Shown here: piece by piece, positions 34,492-44,424 of the stretch | How positions within the stretch are numbered: position 1 is the first letter of the stretch | How the letters are laid out: every line of letters starts with the position of its first letter | Origin: Leisingera sp. M658 | GTDB lineage: Bacteria > Pseudomonadota > Alphaproteobacteria > Rhodobacterales > Rhodobacteraceae | Assembly (NCBI RefSeq): GCF_025144145.1 | Contig: NZ_CP083546.1 | Location: 199,001-263,000, forward strand | Length of the DNA stretch: 64,000 nucleotides | Direction of reading: 5' to 3' | Translations under genes and position numbers: made by a program | The notes under the pieces: generated by a model | Database searches by the model: none | What the model saw: only the letters and a program-made list of their open reading frames with translations | Told to the model about the DNA's origin: nothing

Positions 34492-35535
34492 ATGGCTCCC
34501 CGTCCTGACTTTGAAATCGGCGGCTTCCGCATTGCGCCCGGCACCCGCCGCACGGTGGACCTGCCGGTGAGCGTGCTGTCGGACCACACGCCGGTCACCA
34601 TGTCCGCCCATGTGATCCACGGGGCCGCGGACGGGCCGGCGCTGTTTGTTTCGGCTGCCATTCACGGCGATGAGGTGATCGGGGTGGAAATCGCCCGCCG
34701 CCTGCTGCGCAGCCGCAAGTTCTCACGTCTTAAGGGCACCCTGATCGTGGTGCCGATTGTCAACACCTTCGGGTTTTTGAACCATTCCCGTTACCTGCCG
34801 GACCGGCGCGACCTGAACCGCTGTTTTCCCGGCAGCGAGGGCGGTTCGCTGGCCAGCCGCCTGGCGCATCTGTTCATGACCGAAGTGGTGGACCGCTGCG
34901 ATCTGGGCATCGACCTGCATTCTGCCGCCATCCACCGCACCAATATGCCGCAGATCCGGGTGTCGCCGAAGGCCCAGGAGACGCTGGCCTATGCCGATGC
35001 CTTTGGCGCGCCGGTGGTGATCCGCTCCGGGTTGCGCGACGGTTCCCTGCGCAAGGAGGCGCAGGCGCGCGGGGTCGATGTCCTGCTGTATGAGGCCGGC
35101 GAGGGGTTGCGGTTCGACGAGCAGTCTGCGCGTGTGGGGGTTGCCGGCATCCTGCGGGTGATGCACGCGCTGGACATGATCCCCGAGGATGGCGTGCCGC
35201 TCGCCGAAGTGGTGCCGGTCCGGGCGGGCAGCAGCAGCTGGGAGCGCGCGCCCGCCGGCGGGTTGCTGCGGACCTACAAGACCACCGGTGAAATGGTCGA
35301 GGAGGGCGATGTGCTGGGGGTTGTTTCCGATCCCTTTGGCGAACACGAAGAAGAGCTGCAGGCAGGCCAGGCGGGCCTCATCATCGGCCGTGCCAACATG
35401 CCGATCGTGAATGAGGGTGACGCCCTGTTCCACATTGCCAGGGTGGCGACGCCGGTGGAGGCTGAAAGCCGCATCGAGAGCCTGCATGCGCAGCTAGAGG
35501 ACGCGGCAATGTTCGACGAGGATGAGATCATCTGA
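34492..35535 (+). CDS. Succinylglutamate desuccinylase/aspartoacylase family protein
   Basis: 347 residues from the ATG at 34492, behind GAAAGGCTTTGCC; an upstream in-frame TTG at 34477 is not needed. This is an M14-like zinc deacylase: HGDEVIGVE (His58, Glu61) and DLHSA (His143) supply the metal ligands, with the RDLNRCFPG arginine block for the substrate carboxylate. The C-terminal part has a barrel-sandwich-like domain (EEGDVLGVVSDPFGEHEEEL). Members cleave N-acyl amino acids such as N-acetylaspartate or N-succinylglutamate; the exact substrate cannot be read from the sequence. It follows the oxygenase after 132 bases and may be transcribed with it. Confidence 0.82.
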   Translation: MAPRPDFEIGGFRIAPGTRRTVDLPVSVLSDHTPVTMSAHVIHGAADGPALFVSAAIHGDEVIGVEIARRLLRSRKFSRLKGTLIVVPIVNTFGFLNHSRYLPDRRDLNRCFPGSEGGSLASRLAHLFMTEVVDRCDLGIDLHSAAIHRTNMPQIRVSPKAQETLAYADAFGAPVVIRSGLRDGSLRKEAQARGVDVLLYEAGEGLRFDEQSARVGVAGILRVMHALDMIPEDGVPLAEVVPVRAGSSSWERAPAGGLLRTYKTTGEMVEEGDVLGVVSDPFGEHEEELQAGQAGLIIGRANMPIVNEGDALFHIARVATPVEAESRIESLHAQLEDAAMFDEDEII

Positions 35536-35587
35536 ACCGGCTCCGCTGCAGGGCGGGCGGGCTTGCGGCGGAGCCGGGATCTTTCCC

Positions 35588-35616
35588 TTGCCCCTGCACC
35601 CGGTCTCCTCTATAGG
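35588..35616 (+). promoter_or_regulatory. Predicted promoter of the rpmC-rpmD (spc) unit
   Basis: TTGCCC, a 17-base spacer, then TATAGG. A second possible -35 (TTGACA at 35689-35694) lies closer to rpmC but lacks a good -10. The leader would be about 135 bases. Confidence 0.6.
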
Positions 35617-35758
35617 GACCCATCGCCTGTCCCTTATCCGCGTTGGATTTGGGCCGGGTGATTCTTTTTTGCCGCGTCTTTGGCGCGGTTGACATAACCC
35701 ACCAGGTCAAAGGTTACCCATCGGGGCCTTCTGGTGCTTTGGACAAGGAACAAAGGCG

Positions 35759-35959
35759 ATGAACGCCAATGATCTGCGCGACAAAACCGTGGATGAACTC
35801 CGCGATGCCCTCGCATCCCTGAAAAAAGAGAGCTTCAACCTGCGCTTTCAGCAGGCGACCGGTCAGCTGGAAAACACTGCAGGCATCAAAGCGGCCCGCC
35901 GCAATGCTGCCAAAGTGAAGACCATCCTGAACGAAAAAGCTGCTGCAGCAGCTGAATAA
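35759..35959 (+). CDS. rpmC: 50S ribosomal protein L29 (uL29)
   Basis: 66 residues, two antiparallel helices. L29 sits beside L23 at the tunnel exit. [20 protein letters not shown] and [18 protein letters not shown] are diagnostic. A GGAACAAAGGCG ribosome-binding site precedes the start. It is the first gene after the break in the S10 operon; rpsQ follows after 11 bases. Confidence 0.98.
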   Translation: MNANDLRDKTVDELRDALASLKKESFNLRFQQATGQLENTAGIKAARRNAAKVKTILNEKAAAAAE

Positions 35960-35970
35960 GGAGCGACACG

Positions 35971-36201
35971 ATGCCCAAACGTATTCTCACTGGCACCGTG
36001 ACCAGCGATGCCAACGCCCAGACCGTAACTGTCTCGGTTGAACGCCGCTTCACGCATCCGGTTCTGAAGAAAACCATCCGTAAGTCCAAGAAATACCGGG
36101 CTCACGATGAAAAGAACGCTTTCAAGGTCGGCGACTCTGTACGCATCATCGAATGCGCGCCGAAATCGAAAACGAAACGCTGGGAAGTTCTGGAAGCCTA
36201 A
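35971..36201 (+). CDS. rpsQ: 30S ribosomal protein S17 (uS17)
   Basis: 76 residues, OB fold. S17 is a primary 16S rRNA binder (5' domain). [20 protein letters not shown] and the basic loop [16 protein letters not shown] are typical. A short GAGTCTC/GAGACTC hairpin follows the stop, within the 99-base gap to rplN. Confidence 0.98.
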   Translation: MPKRILTGTVTSDANAQTVTVSVERRFTHPVLKKTIRKSKKYRAHDEKNAFKVGDSVRIIECAPKSKTKRWEVLEA

Positions 36202-36300
36202 GAGTCTCATCCGAGACTCCTGGCGGCTAGACTTAACAGTCAGTCGAAACCCTGGGGGATCACGCCACGCATCGGCGCCCCATAGGTCGGGAGAAACCAC

Positions 36301-36669
36301 ATGATCCAGATGCAAACAAATCTGGATGTTGCTGACAACTCCGGCGCCCGCCGAGTTCAGTGCATCAAGGTTCTGGGTGGCTCCAAGCGTAAATACGCAT
36401 CCGTAGGCGACATCATTGTCGTTTCGGTCAAGGAAGCCATCCCGCGCGGCCGCGTGAAAAAAGGCGACGTCCGTAAGGCCGTTGTCGTACGCACCGCCAA
36501 AGAAGTCCGCCGCGAAGACGGCACTGCAATCCGGTTCGACCGGAACGCAGCCGTTATCCTGAACACCAACAATGAGCCGGTCGGTACCCGGATCTTTGGC
36601 CCGGTTGTTCGTGAACTGCGCGCGAAAAACTTCATGAAGATCATCTCGCTTGCTCCGGAGGTGCTGTAA
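36301..36669 (+). CDS. rplN: 50S ribosomal protein L14 (uL14)
   Basis: 122 residues. L14 forms an intersubunit bridge and is the binding site of RsfS silencing factor. [20 protein letters not shown] and [20 protein letters not shown] are diagnostic; the C-terminus [15 protein letters not shown] is complete. The 99 bases upstream carry the rpsQ hairpin and a GGGAGAAACC ribosome-binding site. rplX starts 2 bases after the stop. Confidence 0.98.
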   Translation: MIQMQTNLDVADNSGARRVQCIKVLGGSKRKYASVGDIIVVSVKEAIPRGRVKKGDVRKAVVVRTAKEVRREDGTAIRFDRNAAVILNTNNEPVGTRIFGPVVRELRAKNFMKIISLAPEVL

Positions 36670-36671
36670 TC

Positions 36672-36977
36672 ATGGCTGCTAAACTCCGCAAAGGCGACAA
36701 GGTCGTCGTGCTGTCCGGCAAAGACAAAGGCAAAGAAGGCGCAATCGCCTCCGTTGACCCGAAAGCCGGCAAAGCCATCGTCGACGGCGTGAACATGGCC
36801 ATCCGCCATACCCGCCAGTCGCAAAACGAACAGGGCGGCCGTCTGCCCAAAGCACTGCCGATCGACCTGTCGAACCTGGCGCTGCTGGACAGCAACGGCA
36901 AAGCAACCCGTGTCGGCTTCCGCGAGGAAGACGGCAAGAAGGTGCGCTTCGCCAAGACCACCGGGGAGACTGTCTGA
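36672..36977 (+). CDS. rplX: 50S ribosomal protein L24 (uL24)
   Basis: 101 residues with an N-terminal KOW motif ([20 protein letters not shown]). L24 is one of the two initiators of 50S assembly and lies near the tunnel exit. The stop shares a base with the rplE start (TGATG), so translation is coupled. Confidence 0.98.
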   Translation: MAAKLRKGDKVVVLSGKDKGKEGAIASVDPKAGKAIVDGVNMAIRHTRQSQNEQGGRLPKALPIDLSNLALLDSNGKATRVGFREEDGKKVRFAKTTGETV

Positions 36978-37540
36978 TGCTTGACGCTGCAACCTACACC
37001 CCGCGCCTGAAAGCTCTGTACAAGGACACCATCCGTGGCGCCCTGAAAGAAGAGTTCGGCTACAAGAACGACATGATGCTCCCGAAGCTGGAGAAAATCG
37101 TTCTGAACATCGGCTGCGGCCGCGCTGCTGTCAAAGACAGCAAGAAAGCCAAATCCGCCCAGGCCGATCTGACCCTCATCGCGGGCCAGAAAGCTCTGAC
37201 CACCGTGGCAAAGAACTCCATCGCCGGCTTCCGCGTTCGCGAAGGCATGCCGATGGGCGCCAAGGTGACCCTGCGCGGTGACCGGATGTACGAATTCCTC
37301 GACCGTCTGATCACCATTGCGATGCCCCGTATCCGCGACTTCCGCGGTGTTTCGGGCACCTCTTTCGACGGCCGTGGCAACTATGCCATGGGCTTGAAAG
37401 AGCATCTCGTGTTCCCGGAAATCGATTTTGATAAGATCGATGAAAACTGGGGCATGGACATCGTGATCGCCACCACCGCGAACACCGACGCGGAAGCAAA
37501 GGCGCTGTTGAAAGCTTTCAACATGCCCTTCAACAGCTAA
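36977..37540 (+). CDS. rplE: 50S ribosomal protein L5 (uL5)
   Basis: 187 residues. L5 binds 5S rRNA and contacts P-site t[43 protein letters not shown] and the C-terminal [19 protein letters not shown] are diagnostic. It is slightly longer than the E. coli protein (179), the usual alphaproteobacterial form. rpsN follows after 20 bases. Confidence 0.98.
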   Translation: MLDAATYTPRLKALYKDTIRGALKEEFGYKNDMMLPKLEKIVLNIGCGRAAVKDSKKAKSAQADLTLIAGQKALTTVAKNSIAGFRVREGMPMGAKVTLRGDRMYEFLDRLITIAMPRIRDFRGVSGTSFDGRGNYAMGLKEHLVFPEIDFDKIDENWGMDIVIATTANTDAEAKALLKAFNMPFNS

Positions 37541-37560
37541 GCGGGGGAAGGATAGAGACC

Positions 37561-37866
37561 ATGGCTAAGAAAAGCATGATCGAACGCGAGAAGAAGCGCG
37601 AGCGCCTGGTGGCAAAATACGCCGCAAAGCGCGCCGAGCTGAAAGAAATCGCGACTGACGAAAGCCGCCCGATGGAAGAGCGTTTCACAGCGCGTCTGAA
37701 ACTGGCGAAACTGCCGCGCAACTCGTCGGCAACCCGTCTTCACAACCGCTGCCAGCTCACCGGCCGTCCCCACGCTTACTACCGTAAGCTGAAGGTCAGC
37801 CGTATTGCGCTGCGCGAGCTGGGTTCTGCTGGTCAGATCCCCGGCATGGTGAAATCGAGCTGGTAA
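37561..37866 (+). CDS. rpsN: 30S ribosomal protein S14 (uS14), zinc-free type
   Basis: 101 residues. The longer C-minus form: the C-terminal [20 protein letters not shown] carries a single cysteine, not the CXXC-CXXC zinc finger. [20 protein letters not shown] at the start is typical. S14 stabilises the 30S head with S3 and S10. rpsH follows after 13 bases. Confidence 0.98.
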   Translation: MAKKSMIEREKKRERLVAKYAAKRAELKEIATDESRPMEERFTARLKLAKLPRNSSATRLHNRCQLTGRPHAYYRKLKVSRIALRELGSAGQIPGMVKSSW

Positions 37867-37879
37867 GGGAGAGACAGAT

Positions 37880-38272
37880 ATGAACGATCCTATCGGCGAT
37901 ATGCTCACCCGTATCCGTAACTCTCAGATGCGCGGCAAATCCACCGTCCTGACCCCGGCTTCCAAGCTGCGGGCCTGGGTGCTGGACGTGCTGGCAGACG
38001 AGGGCTACATCCGCGGTTATGAGAAGATGACTGGTGCCAATGGCCACCCGGCCATCGAAATCAGCCTGAAGTACTTCGACGGCGAACCTGTTATTCGCGA
38101 GCTTAAGCGGGTCTCCAAGCCCGGCCGCCGCGTTTACATGGGCGTCAATGACATCCCGTCGGTCCGTCAGGGCCTGGGCGTGTCGATTGTCTCCACCCCC
38201 CAGGGTGTGATGTCGGACGCAAGCGCACGCGCAGCCAACGTTGGCGGCGAAGTGCTCTGCACCGTCTTCTAA
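37880..38272 (+). CDS. rpsH: 30S ribosomal protein S8 (uS8)
   Basis: 130 residues. S8 binds the central domain of 16S rRNA and in E. coli represses the spc operon at the rplE start. [20 protein letters not shown] and [20 protein letters not shown] are diagnostic. A ribosome-binding site GGGAGAGACAG precedes it; rplF follows after 12 bases. Confidence 0.98.
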   Translation: MNDPIGDMLTRIRNSQMRGKSTVLTPASKLRAWVLDVLADEGYIRGYEKMTGANGHPAIEISLKYFDGEPVIRELKRVSKPGRRVYMGVNDIPSVRQGLGVSIVSTPQGVMSDASARAANVGGEVLCTVF

Positions 38273-38284
38273 GGAGGCTCGCAG

Positions 38285-38818
38285 ATGTCCCGTATTGGTA
38301 AAAAACCGGTCGAACTGCCCAGCGGCGTGTCCGCTGCCGTGTCCGGCCAGACCATCGAAGTGAAAGGCCCGAAAGGCGCCCGCACCTTCACTGCCACCGA
38401 CGATGTCACCCTGTCGGTCAACGACAATGTTGTCACCATCGAGCCGCGCGGCAAGTCCAAGCGTGCCCGTCAGCAGTGGGGCATGTCCCGCACTCAGGTG
38501 GCCAACCTTGTGACCGGCGTGACCCAGGGCTTCAAGAAAGAACTGGAGATCCAGGGTGTGGGTTACCGGGCTCAGATGCAGGGCAATACCCTGAAGCTGA
38601 ACCTGGGCTACAGCCACGATGTCGACTTCACTGCACCTGATGGCGTCACCATCACCGCACCGAAGCAGACCGAAATCGTTGTGGAAGGTATCGACCAGCA
38701 GCAGGTGGGCGAAGTCGCGGCGAAAATCCGCGAATGGCGCCGTCCCGAGCCCTACAAAGGCAAAGGCATCCGCTACAAGGGCGAATTCATCTTCCGCAAG
38801 GAAGGCAAGAAGAAGTAA
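38285..38818 (+). CDS. rplF: 50S ribosomal protein L6 (uL6)
   Basis: 177 residues, two similar domains. L6 lies at the base of the stalk next to the sarcin-ricin loop. [20 protein letters not shown] at the start, the central [20 protein letters not shown] and the C-terminal [20 protein letters not shown] are diagnostic. rplR follows after 11 bases. Confidence 0.98.
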   Translation: MSRIGKKPVELPSGVSAAVSGQTIEVKGPKGARTFTATDDVTLSVNDNVVTIEPRGKSKRARQQWGMSRTQVANLVTGVTQGFKKELEIQGVGYRAQMQGNTLKLNLGYSHDVDFTAPDGVTITAPKQTEIVVEGIDQQQVGEVAAKIREWRRPEPYKGKGIRYKGEFIFRKEGKKK

Positions 38819-38829
38819 GGACCAGCAAA

Positions 38830-39189
38830 ATGGCAAACAGCAAACGTACCCTGTTTCTGAAGCGCCGGCTGCGCGTCCGGAACAAGCTTCGCAAAGTGAA
38901 CGCAGGCCGTCCGCGTCTTTCTGTGCACCGTTCGAACAAGAACATCTCTGTTCAATTGATCGACGACCTGCGCGGCGTGACCGTGGCCTCCGCTTCGACC
39001 CTGGAAAAAGATCTCGGCGTAGTTGGCAAAAACAACGTCGAAGCAGCGACCAAAGTTGGTGCTCTGATCGCCGAACGCGCAAAAGCGGCCGGAGTCAGCG
39101 AAGCCTACTTCGATCGCGGCGGCTTCCTGTTTCACGGCAAGGTGAAGGCTCTGGCCGACGCTGCGCGTGAAGGCGGCCTGAAGATCTAA
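38830..39189 (+). CDS. rplR: 50S ribosomal protein L18 (uL18)
   Basis: 119 residues from the ATG at 38830 ([20 protein letters not shown]); the frame is open further upstream inside rplF, but that part is a shadow. L18 brings 5S rRNA to the 50[21 protein letters not shown] and the terminal [20 protein letters not shown] are diagnostic. Confidence 0.97.
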   Translation: MANSKRTLFLKRRLRVRNKLRKVNAGRPRLSVHRSNKNISVQLIDDLRGVTVASASTLEKDLGVVGKNNVEAATKVGALIAERAKAAGVSEAYFDRGGFLFHGKVKALADAAREGGLKI

Positions 39190-39318
39190 TCTATTGCGGG
39201 CGGTCTTTCGGGACCGCCCCGATGATCCGGGACCCCGGGCTTTGCCCGGGTGTCACCAGGATTGGAACAACAGGCGCCCGTGCTTTGTGCAGTGCGCCTC
39301 TCTTAAAAGGAATGCCTG

Positions 39319-39888
39319 ATGGCAGAACGTGATAACCGCCGTGGCAACCGCCGCGACCGTGACGAGACACCGGAATTCGCAGATCGCCTGGTCGCGATCA
39401 ACCGCGTGTCCAAAACCGTAAAAGGCGGTAAGCGCTTTGGCTTCGCTGCCCTGGTTGTTGTTGGCGACCAGAAAGGCCGCGTCGGCTTTGGCAAGGGTAA
39501 AGCAAAAGAAGTGCCCGAAGCGATCCGCAAGGCGACCGAACAGGCCAAGCGCCAGATGGTCCGTGTGCCGCTGAAAGAGGGCCGCACCCTGCACCACGAC
39601 ATGGCCGGCCGTCACGGCGCAGGCAAAGTTGTGATGCGTACCGCGCCTGAAGGTACCGGTATCATCGCAGGTGGTCCGATGCGTGCTGTCTTCGAAATGC
39701 TTGGCGTCAAAGACGTTGTTTCGAAGTCGATCGGTTCGCAGAACCCCTACAACATGATCCGCGCCACCCTGAACGGCCTGTCCAAAGAGCAGAGCCCGCG
39801 TTCGGTGGCTCAGCGCCGCGGCAAAAAGGTCGCTGACATCCTGCCCAAGCGGGATGAAGCACCGGCAGCTGCCGAAGCTGAAGCGTAA
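39319..39888 (+). CDS. rpsE: 30S ribosomal protein S5 (uS5)
   Basis: 189 residues. S5 sits at the mRNA entry site and affects fidelity; the spectinomycin loop ([20 protein letters not shown]) has no deletion, so sensitivity is expected. [20 protein letters not shown] and the C-terminal Ala/Glu-rich extension (APAAAEAEA) follow. The 129-base gap upstream has two hairpins (GGGCGGTC/GGACCGCCC at 39198-39219 and CCCGGG...CCCGGG), but no terminator T-run, so rplR and rpsE are probably one transcript with an internal stability element. Confidence 0.98.
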   Translation: MAERDNRRGNRRDRDETPEFADRLVAINRVSKTVKGGKRFGFAALVVVGDQKGRVGFGKGKAKEVPEAIRKATEQAKRQMVRVPLKEGRTLHHDMAGRHGAGKVVMRTAPEGTGIIAGGPMRAVFEMLGVKDVVSKSIGSQNPYNMIRATLNGLSKEQSPRSVAQRRGKKVADILPKRDEAPAAAEAEA

Positions 39889-39901
39889 GGAGTAGAGAAA
39901 C

Positions 39902-40090
39902 ATGGCAAAAACCATCGTGATCAAGCAGATCGGCTCGCCGATCCGCCGTCCTGCCAAACAGCGCGCAACCCTGATTGGCCTGGGCCTGAACAAGATGCAC
40001 AAAACCCGTGAGCTGGAGGATACCCCTTCGGTCCGCGGCATGGTCAACTCGATCTCGCATATGGTTCAGATCATCGAAGAGCGCGGCTAA
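39902..40090 (+). CDS. rpmD: 50S ribosomal protein L30 (uL30)
   Basis: 62 residues, complete. [20 protein letters not shown] and [20 protein letters not shown] are diagnostic. It is the last gene before the break in the spc operon; rplO, normally next, lies 1.5 kb away behind the two DUF1127/sRNA units. Confidence 0.98.
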   Translation: MAKTIVIKQIGSPIRRPAKQRATLIGLGLNKMHKTRELEDTPSVRGMVNSISHMVQIIEERG

Positions 40091-40115
40091 GCCCCTTTTC
40101 GGTTTCAGACTTTGG

Positions 40116-40146
40116 AAAACGCCTCCGGGAAACCGGGGGCGTTTTT
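40116..40146 (+). terminator. Intrinsic terminator after rpmD
   Basis: AAACGCCTCCGG-GAAA-CCGGGGGCGTTTTT, a strong stem with T-run. It ends the rpmC-rpmD unit. Confidence 0.92.
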
Positions 40147-40236
40147 CGTTTTGGGACAGAGCAGGGCCGGGGCAGGGCGTTAACCTGCGGGAAAGGCCCC
40201 TTGCAATGCTTGCATAGCGGCTTGCCGGTTGTGTCA

Positions 40237-40268
40237 GTTGTTGGAATCGCGTGGCACTCCTATCTCGG
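40237..40268 (+). promoter_or_regulatory. Candidate RpoH-type promoter of DUF1127 unit 1
   Basis: GTTG, 18 bases, then CCTATCTCGG. The -10 fits the alphaproteobacterial heat-shock sigma consensus CYTATMTNNG at every position, and the -35 differs from CTTG by one base. It would give a 5' UTR of about 65 bases. Confidence 0.55.
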
Positions 40269-40336
40269 GGTCACAGCAAATGACCAAACACAGACCATCG
40301 GGAATATGCCCGGTATCAGAGATAAGGATTGTTAAG

Positions 40337-40549
40337 ATGGCACATGTTATCAGCACCGCACACGGCACCCACAGCCTCACCGCCCGCATCCGTTCCGCCG
40401 TGGAAGGCCTGGCCGATTCCTGGGTCAAAGCCCGCGAATTCCAGCGCACCTACAATGAACTGGACGCGTTGAGCGATCATGAGCTTTCGGACATCGGTGT
40501 GCGCCGCGACGATATCGCCGACCTGGCGCGCCAGCACGTCTACGGCTAA
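40337..40549 (+). CDS. DUF1127 mini-protein 1 (CcaF1-like)
   Basis: 70 residues from the ATG at 40337; the frame is open further upstream but the DUF1127 size is about 70. The C-terminal half (TYNELDALSDHELSDIGVRRD, then IADLARQHVYG) is the DUF1127 domain. In Rhodobacter sphaeroides a DUF1127 protein, CcaF1, binds RNA and is encoded just upstream of the CcsR stress RNAs. Here too a CU-rich hairpin RNA follows the stop directly. The protein is rich in His/Arg and has no signal peptide. The gene and its twin at 40815 are inserted between rpmD and rplO, each with its own promoter and terminator. Confidence 0.87.
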   Translation: MAHVISTAHGTHSLTARIRSAVEGLADSWVKAREFQRTYNELDALSDHELSDIGVRRDDIADLARQHVYG

Positions 40550-40562
40550 GAATTCCCGCCTT

Positions 40563-40637
40563 CCCGGACGCTTCTCTCCTCCTCCTTCGTGTCCGGGCCA
40601 AAGCGCTCCTGCCCTGTCCGGGCGGGAGCGTTTTCTT
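40563..40637 (+). ncRNA. CcsR/cuckoo-like small RNA 1 (3' UTR-derived)
   Basis: Thirteen bases after the DUF1127 stop, CCCGGAC (40563-40569) pairs with GTCCGGG (40591-40597), exposing a 21-base loop containing CTCCTCCTCC (40576-40585). A second hairpin (CGCTCCTGCCC / GGGCGGGAGCG) with TTTTCTTTT is the terminator. Two hairpins, the first with a CCUCCUCC-type anti-Shine-Dalgarno loop, define the CcsR (cuckoo) RNAs of Rhodobacteraceae, which are cut from DUF1127 mRNA 3' ends. Confidence 0.72.
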
Positions 40638-40709
40638 TTGGCAAGGCTTCAAGAGACCTCACGCGATCGTGCTATGCGGGCGCTGCATAGCTGCCAGACC
40701 AAAGCGTCC

Positions 40710-40741
40710 GTTGTTCCCGGTCCTGGCCGTCCTTATGTCCC
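40710..40741 (+). promoter_or_regulatory. Candidate promoter of DUF1127 unit 2
   Basis: GTTG, 18 bases, then CTTATGTCCC. The layout (GTTGTT and the same spacing) parallels the promoter of unit 1, though the -10 match to CYTATMTNNG is poorer. Confidence 0.4.
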
Positions 40742-40814
40742 GTTCACTTCAGACGAACAGATCAAGCAACGCGCCGGAGGCACGCTCCGGCAGCGCAGCG
40801 AAGGAACAAGAACA

Positions 40815-41027
40815 ATGGCATATTCAACTCTTTCCGCACCCTCCGCCGGGATCTCGGCCCGTTTCGCAGGCTTTGCCGCCGGGCTGCTGCAGAACTGGAA
40901 GCTGCGCCGCGATTACAAGGCAACCGTCAACGCCCTGCGCGCGATGTCCGCCCGCGACCTGGCTGACATCGGCCTGACCCGTTGCGCCATCCCCGGCGTC
41001 GCGCGCGAACACGTTTACGGCAAGTAA
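40815..41027 (+). CDS. DUF1127 mini-protein 2 (CcaF1-like)
   Basis: 70 residues, a paralogue of the 40337 protein. The C-terminal DUF1127 block is YKATVNALRAMSARDLADIG followed by LTRCAIPGVAREHVYGK; both proteins end in HVYG. The N-terminal half differs (SAGISARFAGFAAGLLQNWK) and is more hydrophobic. AAGGAACAAGAACA precedes the start. It is followed directly by the second CU-rich hairpin RNA. The repeat of the whole unit suggests an old tandem duplication with later divergence. Confidence 0.87.
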   Translation: MAYSTLSAPSAGISARFAGFAAGLLQNWKLRRDYKATVNALRAMSARDLADIGLTRCAIPGVAREHVYGK

Positions 41028-41033
41028 CCTCCC

Positions 41034-41110
41034 CGGCCGGCTCCGGATCCTCCTCCCTCTCCGAAGGACCGGCCCGAAAGCGCCCCTGCCATCCCGGCGG
41101 GGGCGTTTTT
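41034..41110 (+). ncRNA. CcsR/cuckoo-like small RNA 2 (3' UTR-derived)
   Basis: GGCCGG (41035-41040) plus TCC pairs with GGA plus CCGGCC (41066-41074), leaving a loop with an exact CCTCCTCCC (41049-41057), the motif that names the CcsR family. A GC-rich terminator hairpin (CGCCCC...GGGGGCG, TTTTTGTTT) follows. The architecture equals small RNA 1, while the stem sequence is different, which supports structure over chance. Confidence 0.75.
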
Positions 41111-41438
41111 GTTTGCCGGGGTGTTGCGTCGGCAACATACGCCTCGCCCACGCGGATTTAACTACGCTCTGAGAGGATCGCACCCGTTCATGATCACCCG
41201 CCGGGCCTGACACGCCCGGCACCTGGAACAGGGCTCCGGTCTGGCACCCGGAGCGGGCGATACGCGTATTCGCATGGGGGAAACCCCATCCCATCTCCAC
41301 CCCGGCGGCGCCGCCACCCTTTAACGGAGGGGCCTAGACGGACCGGACAGCACCAGAGGCAGCAAGAGAGGAACCGGCAGGGCAGGGGCCTTGGCGGCGG
41401 GACCTGCGTGCTCCGCATGTTTGGCGGGGCTGCGGGGC

Positions 41439-41467
41439 TTGATCCCGTCCCGCATCGGGTCTATAGG
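41439..41467 (+). promoter_or_regulatory. Predicted promoter of the rplO-secY-adk unit
   Basis: TTGATC, a 17-base spacer, then TATAGG, about 97 bases ahead of rplO. The region 41111-41438 upstream has several hairpins (for example ATGGGG-GAAA-CCCCAT near 41275) but no gene. Confidence 0.65.
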
Positions 41468-41563
41468 CACCCGGTGGCGTTCTGCGCCATGGAATCACCA
41501 ATCAAGAAACGCCGCGGTTGGCCCGTCTCGCTTCGGGGGCCACATCCGGCAAGGAGAAGCGAC

Positions 41564-42034
41564 ATGAAACTTCACGAACTCAGCGACAATCCTGGCGCAA
41601 CCAAAAAACGCATGCGCGTTGCCCGTGGCCCCGGCTCTGGCAAGGGTAAAATGGGCGGCCGTGGTATCAAAGGCCAGAAATCCCGTTCGGGTGTGTCGAT
41701 CAACGGTTACGAAGGCGGTCAGATGCCCTTGTACCAGCGTCTGCCCAAGCGCGGCTTCAACAAGCCGAACCGCAAGGCATACGCCGTTGTGAACCTGGGT
41801 CTGATCCAGAAATTCATCGACCTGGGCAAGCTGGACGCCGCGGATATCACCGAAGATTCGATGATCGCATCGGGTCTGGTACGCCGCAAGCTGGATGGCG
41901 TCCGTGTCCTGGCCAAAGGTGAAATCACCGCCAAAGCCACCATCACTGTGACCGGTGCATCGGCAGCTGCCGTTGACGCTGTTGCAAAAGCTGGCGGCGC
42001 TCTGACTGTGGCAACTGCAGCCGCCGCAGAGTAA
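41564..42034 (+). CDS. rplO: 50S ribosomal protein L15 (uL15)
   Basis: 156 residues from the ATG at 41564 ([20 protein letters not shown]), behind GGCAAGGAGAAGCGAC; the frame is open to 41408 without a ribosome-binding site. L15 is a late 50S assembly protein. [20 protein letters not shown] and [19 protein letters not shown] are diagnostic. It now starts its own unit, followed by secY after 111 bases. Confidence 0.97.
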   Translation: MKLHELSDNPGATKKRMRVARGPGSGKGKMGGRGIKGQKSRSGVSINGYEGGQMPLYQRLPKRGFNKPNRKAYAVVNLGLIQKFIDLGKLDAADITEDSMIASGLVRRKLDGVRVLAKGEITAKATITVTGASAAAVDAVAKAGGALTVATAAAAE

Positions 42035-42085
42035 CGGCTTGTGAGCGGCGCCAATGCCGCTTACATAGTCTTCGAGTTTTCCTAG

Positions 42086-42124
42086 AACGCCGCCCGAGCC
42101 GGAAAACGGTTCCGGGCGGCGTTT
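42086..42124 (+). other. Hairpin between rplO and secY
   Basis: AACGCCGCCCG / CGGGCGGCGTTT stem over about 14 bases, followed by only three T's. It may partly attenuate transcription into secY or protect the rplO mRNA end. Confidence 0.5.
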
Positions 42125-42145
42125 CGCTAAAGAAGAGACCTTTTC

Positions 42146-43506
<1,361 letters not shown>

Positions 43507-43510
<4 letters not shown>

Positions 43511-44154
43511 GCAACATTATCCTTCTTGGCCCGCCGGGGGCGGGCAAAGGTACGCAGGCGCGTTACCTGGTTGAATCCCGCGGCATGGTGCAACTCAGCA
43601 CCGGCGACATGCTGCGCGAGGCCCAGACCTCCGGAACCGAAATGGGCAAGAAGGTTGCTGCCATCATGGCCGAGGGCAAGCTGGTCACCGACCAGATTGT
43701 CATTGGCCTGATCCGCGAGAAGCTGCGCGAGGGCGCCGAGGGCGGTTTCATCTTCGATGGCTTCCCGCGCACCCTGGCCCAGGCCGATGCGCTGGCCAAG
43801 CTGCTGGACGAAATGGGCCTGAAGCTTGACGCTGTGATCGAGATGCAGGTCGATGACGACGCGCTGGTCGCGCGCATCACCGGCCGCTCCACCTGCGGCG
43901 GCTGCGGCGAGGTCTATCATGACCAGACCAAGCCCTGGCCGGCGGACGGCAAATGCGCCAACTGCGGCAGCACGGATGCGACCCGCCGGGCGGACGACAA
44001 TGAGGATAGCCTCAAGACCCGCCTGATGGAGTATTACAAGAAGACCTCGCCGCTGATCGGCTACTTCTACGCCAAGGGCAATCTCCAACGTCTGGACGGT
44101 CTCGCCTCGATTGCAGAAGTCCGCAAGAACATGGCCTGGATCATGGGCGCATAA
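43507..44154 (+). CDS. adk: Adenylate kinase, zinc-lid type
   Basis: 215 residues. It converts ATP and AMP to two ADP in the cytoplasm. The P-loop [10 protein letters not shown] is at residues 8-17, [14 protein letters not shown] in the core, and a long lid with a four-cysteine zinc site ([20 protein letters not shown] followed by CANCG). Coupled to secY by overlapping ATGA, the usual arrangement. A terminator follows, separating it from the alpha operon. Confidence 0.98.
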
Positions 44155-44204
44155 CGCCTGCCGAAGGGCGCGCGGCGGCAGCTCGGCTGCTGGCCGGAAT
44201 AGCC

Positions 44205-44237
44205 AAGCCCTGCCGGTCCGGCGGGGCTTATTCTTTA
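44205..44237 (+). terminator. Terminator after adk
   Basis: AAGCCCTGCCGG-TC-CGGCGGGGCTT then TATTCTTT. The stem has one mismatch; the T-run is broken. Confidence 0.65.
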
Positions 44238-44241
44238 GGGC

Positions 44242-44270
44242 TTGACGGCCCATATCCCAGCCCCTAGTTA
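44242..44270 (+). promoter_or_regulatory. Predicted promoter of the alpha operon (rpsM-rpsK-rpoA-rplQ)
   Basis: TTGACG, a 17-base spacer, then TAGTTA, just past the adk terminator. It implies a leader of about 150 bases before rpsM. Confidence 0.6.
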
Positions 44271-44424
44271 CCCACATCCCTTCTGGGAATGATTCCCGGC
44301 GGGCAGATTCGTTTGCCTGCTTTATCACCTCGAAATGCTGGACCCTCTGGCCACACTGCCACGGTCAAGTGTTGTGAAAAAAGGTTCCGGCGCTACGGAA
44401 CCGCAACGAAAAGGAAAGTGACAC

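Noticed and set aside
41111-41438. A third DUF1127/CcsR unit before rplO
   Set aside because: No DUF1127 frame and no CCTCCTCC loop are present; only unrelated hairpins were seen.
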